Below are positions 13,198 to 17,162 of a DNA stretch of 17,162 nt, piece by piece. The notes beneath the pieces are model-generated. The model was not told the DNA's origin and searched no databases. It worked only from the letters and a program-made list of their open reading frames with translations. Position 1 is the stretch's first letter. Each line of letters opens with the position of its first letter. Source of the DNA: an uncultured Clostridia bacterium (GTDB lineage: Bacteria > Bacillota > Clostridia > Oscillospirales > JAAYOS01). The position numbers were made by a program, and so were the translations under genes. The stretch covers positions 1 through 17,162 of the forward strand of contig CALXAZ010000171.1 of NCBI GenBank assembly GCA_944386395.1. Reading direction: 5' to 3'.

Positions 13198-13392
13198 ATG
13201 GTAACCTGGATAGTACTTGCCGTGCTGGCGGTTGTGGTATATATGGCAATCCGTTCGATACGAAAAGATGTTAAGGGCGGAGGGTGCCCCGGGGGCTGTG
13301 CCGGTTGTCCCGGATGTGCTGCGATGGGAGCGAAAAGGTGCGGCGGTATCACCCCGGAGGATTTGGAAAGGATAAATAGCGGTAAGGTATAG
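13198..13392 (+). CDS. FeoB-associated Cys-rich membrane protein
   Basis: A 64-aa peptide with one N-terminal membrane helix (VTWIVLAVLAVVVYMAI), a basic stretch (RSIRK) and a Cys cluster C-P-G-G-C-A-G-C-P-G-C, plus one more Cys in KRCGG. This matches the small protein that follows feoB in many Firmicutes. Its role is unknown, but it may bind iron leaving FeoB. I place the start at ATG 13198, after GAGGAGAGGAGC at 13181-13192, not at the upstream in-frame GTG. It lies 20 bases after feoB in the same operon, and ends in TAG. Confidence 0.88.
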   Translation: MVTWIVLAVLAVVVYMAIRSIRKDVKGGGCPGGCAGCPGCAAMGAKRCGGITPEDLERINSGKV

Positions 13393-13396
13393 ATAC

Positions 13397-13426
13397 AGGC
13401 ACCCGGAGACAAGTTTCCGGGTGCCT
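13397..13426 (+). terminator. Terminator of the feo operon
   Basis: Stem AGGCACCCGGA (13397-13407) with TCCGGGTGCCT (13416-13426) and an 8-base loop. The T-tract is weak. Confidence 0.75.
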
Positions 13427-13448
13427 TGCTGCTATGTGGAGGTGGTGG

Positions 13449-13477
13449 TTTACAAAAACGGGAAAAGCTCTTATAAT
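13449..13477 (+). promoter_or_regulatory. Sigma-A promoter of the second GNAT gene
   Basis: TTTACA at 13449-13454, 17-base spacer, TATAAT at 13472-13477. The leader is short, about 35 bases. Confidence 0.75.
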
Positions 13478-13520
13478 TTATATCATATTCTTTTATGAAT
13501 AGGAGCTGTTAATTGGGAAT

Positions 13521-14024
13521 ATGAGAGGTAATATTAGAAGGGCTATGATGGGGGACGTTGAGAGCTGCGCAAGGATACAGGCAGATTCGTGGCGTAAGGC
13601 ATATAGGGACATATTACCAGAAGAGGAGCTGGCAAAGCGGGGATATGAGCAGAGGATTGATAGATGGAAACAGATTATTGCAGAAGGTCCAGAGCAATTT
13701 GTGTATGAATATAATGGGAAAATAATTGGCTTTGTCGGAGTATGCGAGCCCAGGGACGATGACCTTGGCAAAGAAACGCTCGAGCTTCAGGGAATATATT
13801 TTGCTCCTGAGTATTTGGGGCTGGGCTTTGGGAGAGAAACGATTAAATTTGTGCTGAATAAAGCAAAAGAGGAAGGATATAAAAGGGTATCTCTTTGGGT
13901 GTTTGCTGAAAATGGACGGGCTAAGAGAGCTTATGAGAAATGTGGATTTAGACCTGATGGCAAAGAAAAGACGGTGGCAATGGGGAGAGACGTTTTGGAA
14001 CAGCGTTATATCTGCGAGGTATAG
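13521..14024 (+). CDS. GNAT family N-acetyltransferase
   Basis: A 167-aa GNAT protein with the usual N-terminus IRRAMMGDVESCARIQADSWRKAYRDILPEE (5-35). Motif A is LELQGIYFAPEYLGLGFGRETIKFVL, with the CoA loop around G100-x-G-x-G-R105, and motif B is NGRAKRAYEKCGF (131-143). The W-R-x-A-Y-x-x-[IL]-[LP] block is typical of a large Firmicute GNAT group; the acceptor substrate is not known. The start is a little uncertain. AGGAG at 13501-13505 is 15 bases before the ATG at 13521, and no other in-frame ATG/GTG/TTG fits the family N-terminus. It is monocistronic, with its own promoter and a terminator shared with the convergent gene. The stop is TAG. Confidence 0.85.
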   Translation: MRGNIRRAMMGDVESCARIQADSWRKAYRDILPEEELAKRGYEQRIDRWKQIIAEGPEQFVYEYNGKIIGFVGVCEPRDDDLGKETLELQGIYFAPEYLGLGFGRETIKFVLNKAKEEGYKRVSLWVFAENGRAKRAYEKCGFRPDGKEKTVAMGRDVLEQRYICEV

Positions 14025-14038
14025 GTTAGAGAAAATAC

Positions 14039-14069
14039 AGAAGGATGGCAGCTTTGCTGCCATCCTTCT
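14039..14069. terminator. Bidirectional terminator between convergent genes
   Basis: A 14-bp perfect stem, AGAAGGATGGCAGC (14039-14052) with GCTGCCATCCTTCT (14056-14069), loop TTT. It lies 14 bases after the GNAT stop and 3 bases beyond the end of the minus-strand nucleotidyltransferase gene. T-rich runs follow on both sides. Confidence 0.88.
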
Positions 14070-14072
14070 TGT

Positions 14073-14996
14073 TTACGCAAAAAGGTTTTCCGGATATATT
14101 CCGTTTTGAGCCATATTGGCAAGAGCCTGCTGCACCGAGGGTTTATCTTCACGATAGGTTACACCGTACCATTTGTCCGGGGTTTCAAGCACGCGGACTG
14201 TGGCAAGCCCTTCTTCTAGAAGCTGGTTTACAACGCCCGGGAGAAAATATTCGCTTTTGAGTGGATCATTTATAGCTTTGCTTTGGAGAAACGAGGGAAA
14301 GCGCTTCTCAAGTTCTAACATAAAGCTTTGGGTGAAGCAAAACAGGTTCATTGATGCGATGCTTCCGGCTGGAAGCATGGTCCAGCTTGTGCCACTATCT
14401 TCGCTGAACGCGACCCCGCCATCCTTCCTCTCAATATGGACATGCTCGACAACTTCGCGTAATAATCCATCAGACCCTATCGAACATACGCCGCGGGAGA
14501 CATGTCCGTTTTCAGTCAGAGTGTTTTCAAGCTTATATCCAATCATGGCATATCGATAGAGGCTGTCGTCCCTGGCAGTAAGAAGAAAATCAGATGCAGT
14601 TTTGAGGGAATGAGTGCCATAATAGTCGTCAGAATTTATTACGGCAAATGGAGATTTCACGGCTTTGCGTGCGGCATACAGCGCGTGAGCCGTACCCCAT
14701 GGCTTTGTCCGTCCTTCCGGGACTGAAAAGCCTTCTGGCAGATCGTCAATTTCCTGAAAAACATACTCGACATCCACAAGTTTTTCTGCTTTTTTTCCGA
14801 CCATCTCTCGAAAATCTGATTCTATTTTGTGGTTTATCACAAATACGACGCGGGCAAAGCCTGCGCGCACTGCGTCAAATACGGAATAATCAATTATTGA
14901 TTCACCGTGAGGACCAACGGGTTCCATCTGTTTCAGCCCGCCAAACCGGCTGCCAATTCCTGCTGCAAGGACAATAAGGGTGGGTTTTATATTCAT
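14073..14996 (-). CDS. Sugar nucleotidyltransferase-like protein (NTP_transferase)
   Basis: A 307-aa GT-A-fold nucleotidyltransferase. The nucleotide-binding signature is LAAGIGSRFGGLKQ (10-23, with G13-x-G-x-R17 and K22). GTAHAL (101-106) and the metal-binding NSDDYYG (121-127) also match. Such enzymes join a sugar phosphate or similar alcohol phosphate to a nucleotide. The acceptor here is not evident: it is shorter and different from GalU or RmlA at the C-terminus, and a choline/phosphonate-type or unusual sugar acceptor is possible. GGAGGT upstream of the ATG at 14996 is a strong ribosome-binding site. It is divergent from the oxidoreductase at 15252. Confidence 0.82.
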   Translation of the reverse strand: MNIKPTLIVLAAGIGSRFGGLKQMEPVGPHGESIIDYSVFDAVRAGFARVVFVINHKIESDFREMVGKKAEKLVDVEYVFQEIDDLPEGFSVPEGRTKPWGTAHALYAARKAVKSPFAVINSDDYYGTHSLKTASDFLLTARDDSLYRYAMIGYKLENTLTENGHVSRGVCSIGSDGLLREVVEHVHIERKDGGVAFSEDSGTSWTMLPAGSIASMNLFCFTQSFMLELEKRFPSFLQSKAINDPLKSEYFLPGVVNQLLEEGLATVRVLETPDKWYGVTYREDKPSVQQALANMAQNGIYPENLFA

Positions 14997-15030
14997 ATGT
15001 GACCTCCATCGTTATTTTTGGTAAGTGTGG

Positions 15031-15078
15031 CGGCAACCGGTTTAAAATAAGGCAGCAGCTTAAATTTTTGGGTTGCCG
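15031..15078. repeat. Inverted repeat in the divergent intergenic region
   Basis: CGGCAACC (15031-15038) and GGTTGCCG (15071-15078) pair perfectly across 32 bases. They lie in the leader of the nucleotidyltransferase gene. The rest of the 255-base gap (14997-15251) shows no gene, and its promoters are unclear. Confidence 0.4.
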
Positions 15079-15251
15079 GGCGCAGGGATATCGGATATTA
15101 TTATTGTGGAAGGGTGTATAGAGAGCAGCGGTATATTTAAGGTTTGCATATGTCAAGGAAAATATAAGGCTCACAGAATATCTGCCGCTGACTCTATAAA
15201 TCTATTTTATCATTATGCAGGGATAATGCCAATAGAGAAAGGGGAAAGAAA

Positions 15252-16268
15252 ATGGAAAAGATAAGATGGGGTCTCATGGGAGCGGGAAAGATTGTCTCGA
15301 GATGGATAAATGGGGCAAGGCAGCTTGAGGATATGGAGATAGTAGCTGTGGCATCCCGCAGTATGGAGACGGCTAAGGCGGCGGCAGAGAGATACTCGAT
15401 ACCGGATGCAACGACATATGATGGGCTTGCAGAACGGGACGATATAGATATCGTCTATGTGCCGGTACCGCATACCGCACATAAAGAGCTGGCAATAAAG
15501 GCGATGGAACATGGGAAGTCTGTGCTTGTGGAGAAGCCGATAGCTGTCAGTGCGGCTGACGCTTGCGAAATGATCGAATGCGCAAAGGCAAATGGAGTAT
15601 TTATGATGGAGGCTGTGTGGACACGCTTTTTCCCGATGATGGAGAAGGTGTACAGCCTTTTCGGCAATGGTGGTATAGGAGAGGTGAGAGCGGTAACCTC
15701 TGCCTTTTCCTCGAGAGTGCCCTCCTCGATGGCGTCAGGAAGGCTGTTGAATCCAGAGCTTGCAGGCGGAGGTCTGTTGGATGTAGGGGTGTATCCGCTA
15801 CATTTCAGCGATATGATATATGGTAAAGCCCCGGTAGCAATTACTGGATATGCCGCGATAAACTCAGATGAGCATAAATTCGGAGTGGATGAGCAGGAGA
15901 TGATAATTGCGCAGTATGACAGGGGTGAGCTTGCGTCGATGATGTCCGGGGTGAGGACGGCTATGCCGTCGGTAGCACAGATATTCGGCACTAAAGGACG
16001 GATAGAGCTGCCTGTATTCTGGAAGCCGACAGTGATGCGTGTCACAATAGGCAGGGAGGAGACCAGGGAATATAATATGCCTGTGGAACTGACAAACCCT
16101 GATTATGCCGACGAGGGGTTCAGCTATGAGCTGCGGCATGTACACGAGTGCCTGCGTAATGGGTTAACCGAATCCCCTGTGATGACATGGGAAAAAAGCT
16201 TGAGGATAATGGAGCAATGCGATACGCTCCGCGCACAGTGGGGATTAAAATTCCCATTTGAAAAATAA
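15252..16268 (+). CDS. Gfo/Idh/MocA family NAD(P)-dependent oxidoreductase
   Basis: A 338-aa two-domain oxidoreductase. The N-terminal Rossmann fold carries G7-x-x-G10-x-G12 (GLMGAGKI) and the E94-K95-P96 motif (VLVEKPIAV), whose Lys is catalytic in the family. The C-terminal alpha/beta domain has MEAVWTRFFP (119-128) and the LLDVGVYPLHF signature (175-185) with H184 as the likely acid-base residue. This subtype (dihydrodiol dehydrogenase/xylose dehydrogenase-like) oxidises pyranoses or similar sugars. The true substrate is unknown. GAAAGGGGAAAG upstream supports ATG 15252. It is monocistronic, between a divergent nucleotidyltransferase and a convergent esterase. Confidence 0.88.
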   Translation: MEKIRWGLMGAGKIVSRWINGARQLEDMEIVAVASRSMETAKAAAERYSIPDATTYDGLAERDDIDIVYVPVPHTAHKELAIKAMEHGKSVLVEKPIAVSAADACEMIECAKANGVFMMEAVWTRFFPMMEKVYSLFGNGGIGEVRAVTSAFSSRVPSSMASGRLLNPELAGGGLLDVGVYPLHFSDMIYGKAPVAITGYAAINSDEHKFGVDEQEMIIAQYDRGELASMMSGVRTAMPSVAQIFGTKGRIELPVFWKPTVMRVTIGREETREYNMPVELTNPDYADEGFSYELRHVHECLRNGLTESPVMTWEKSLRIMEQCDTLRAQWGLKFPFEK

Positions 16269-16293
16269 TAACCTATTGGAATTTTGAAAATAG

Positions 16294-16327
16294 AAAAGAC
16301 CGGCGGATATATTCCACCGGTCTTTTT
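16294..16327. terminator. Bidirectional terminator between convergent genes
   Basis: Stem AAAAGACCGG (16294-16303) with CCGGTCTTTT (16317-16326), extended by GGA/TCC after one mismatch. T-runs lie on both strands. It serves the oxidoreductase and the minus-strand esterase. Confidence 0.88.
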
Positions 16328-16334
16328 AGCTTTT

Positions 16335-17156
16335 TTACTTTTCGGGGTAGATAGCAGAGCGCTTGAGCGGGAACCATTCGTTGAGCGCCTTGCGTAACGT
16401 AAGATCCCAGAAATCCCACTCATGACCATATCCAGGAACTTCCTCATAAAAGACATCATATCCAGCTTCTTTGAGGAACTCGGTCGCGTTTTTAACTCCG
16501 GTGAGAGCAAAATCTTTGTCTCCACAGGTCATAAAGAACTTCGGAAGAGGCTTCCCATCGGATACATTTTTCTTTGCACGGAAGAACACATCGTTTGGCC
16601 CCTCGAGAGTATTGTCAGCCGGGCGGGTGCCACGGGAATAGCTCTTCGGGTCGTCATTGCTGGTCATTACAGCTGGAGTGGTAGCCTCGGCACGCATATC
16701 GCGGGAGGCGCCTGACATGCACATCACCGTGCCATACTGCTCTGGACGCATGATACCGACCTTCATTGCACCGCCGCCGCCCATTGACAGACCAGCAACT
16801 ATATTGTCCTCGCGCTTGTCGGAAAGGGGGAACAGGGCGCGGCACATTTCAGGAAGCTCGTCAACGACAAAGCTGAAGTATTTTGCGCCATTGGGTTCAT
16901 CCGTATAGCCGGCGTTAAATGCGGGGGGCATGACAACGGCGAGCTTGTTCTGGTCAGCGTATCTTACGATGTTGGTAAAGTTTATGTAGTCGCTGTCATC
17001 GCCAGAGAAACCATGTAGCAGCCATAGTGTCTGAAATTTCATGCCGGGAACCCATACTTCGCGCTTTTCGTTTCCCATTACATCGGCAAAGCTGTAACTT
17101 GGGAGGATGACAGAGATATTTGTCTGCATTCCGAGGGCTTTGGACAGGAAATTCAT
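16335..17156 (-). CDS. Esterase (alpha/beta hydrolase, CE1/EstA-like)
   Basis: A 273-aa esterase. The nucleophile elbow is GLSMGG with S124. A candidate acid is D215 in CGDKDFALT, and the base is H245 in GYGHEWDFW. An oxyanion-hole sequence LLHGFSGDDSDY (46-57) is present. The family includes S-formylglutathione hydrolase, tributyrin esterase and acetyl- or feruloyl-xylan esterases; substrate cannot be assigned. No signal peptide is visible, so it is likely cytosolic. The start is at the window edge: bases beyond 17156 (TTAAAG in coding order) stay in frame, and no ribosome-binding site can be seen. The protein may begin a few codons further out. Confidence 0.85.
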   Translation of the reverse strand: MNFLSKALGMQTNISVILPSYSFADVMGNEKREVWVPGMKFQTLWLLHGFSGDDSDYINFTNIVRYADQNKLAVVMPPAFNAGYTDEPNGAKYFSFVVDELPEMCRALFPLSDKREDNIVAGLSMGGGGAMKVGIMRPEQYGTVMCMSGASRDMRAEATTPAVMTSNDDPKSYSRGTRPADNTLEGPNDVFFRAKKNVSDGKPLPKFFMTCGDKDFALTGVKNATEFLKEAGYDVFYEEVPGYGHEWDFWDLTLRKALNEWFPLKRSAIYPEK

Positions 17157-17162
17157 CTTTAA

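Overview
The window looks like chromosomal DNA from a spore-forming, low- to mid-GC Firmicute of the class Clostridia. The evidence is AGGAG-type ribosome-binding sites, frequent ATA codons, lipoprotein signal peptides, sporulation-related proteins (GerM-like, PdaA-like, CwlD-like), promoter sequences resembling sporulation sigma-factor sites, and a Feo iron-uptake operon with a Clostridia-type FeoB-associated Cys-rich peptide. I cannot name the genus. I saw no rRNA, tRNA, CRISPR array, insertion sequence or phage gene.

Layout. (1) 2-3796, plus strand: the 3' part of a tandem-GerMN (GerM-like) protein; a MetY-type O-acetylhomoserine sulfhydrylase; a 303-aa Cys-rich protein of an unnamed family behind a sigma-K-like promoter; and a ferritin-like di-iron protein behind a sigma-E-like promoter. 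Strong hairpin terminators separate the last three. (2) 3879-4866, minus strand: a two-gene operon (FMN-binding split-barrel protein, then a GNAT acetyltransferase) with a near-consensus promoter. (3) 4999-6841, plus strand: a PdaA-like polysaccharide deacetylase followed by a CwlD-like amidase. In spore formers these two activities together make muramic-delta-lactam in the cortex. The deacetylase frame is interrupted by three in-frame TAG codons between its lipoprotein signal and its conserved part. (4) 6870-7444: a MarR regulator with a perfect-consensus promoter and an operator-like dyad. (5) 7445-9708: an AT-rich 0.5-kb stretch with gene-like fragments, then an orphan sugar-type ABC solute-binding lipoprotein. 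(6) 9838-13426: an iron module, with a DtxR/IdeR-type regulator divergent from feoA-feoA-feoB and the FeoB-associated peptide. Matching GTTAG-N6-CTAAC dyads lie before the first feoA and before feoB. (7) 13449-17162: a second GNAT, a sugar-nucleotidyltransferase-like protein (minus), a Gfo/Idh/MocA oxidoreductase (plus) and a CE1-like esterase (minus, reaching the window edge), with hairpin terminators between convergent genes.

The most unusual feature is the deacetylase with three TAG codons, all amber and all in the same frame, flanked by an intact lipoprotein signal upstream and an intact catalytic domain downstream. TAG is also used as a genuine terminal stop in at least three other genes here, so wholesale recoding of TAG is not supported. 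A recent pseudogene, readthrough, or internal initiation at a GTG are the competing explanations. The second most interesting signals are the sporulation-type promoters of two poorly characterised genes and the shared operator of the iron module.
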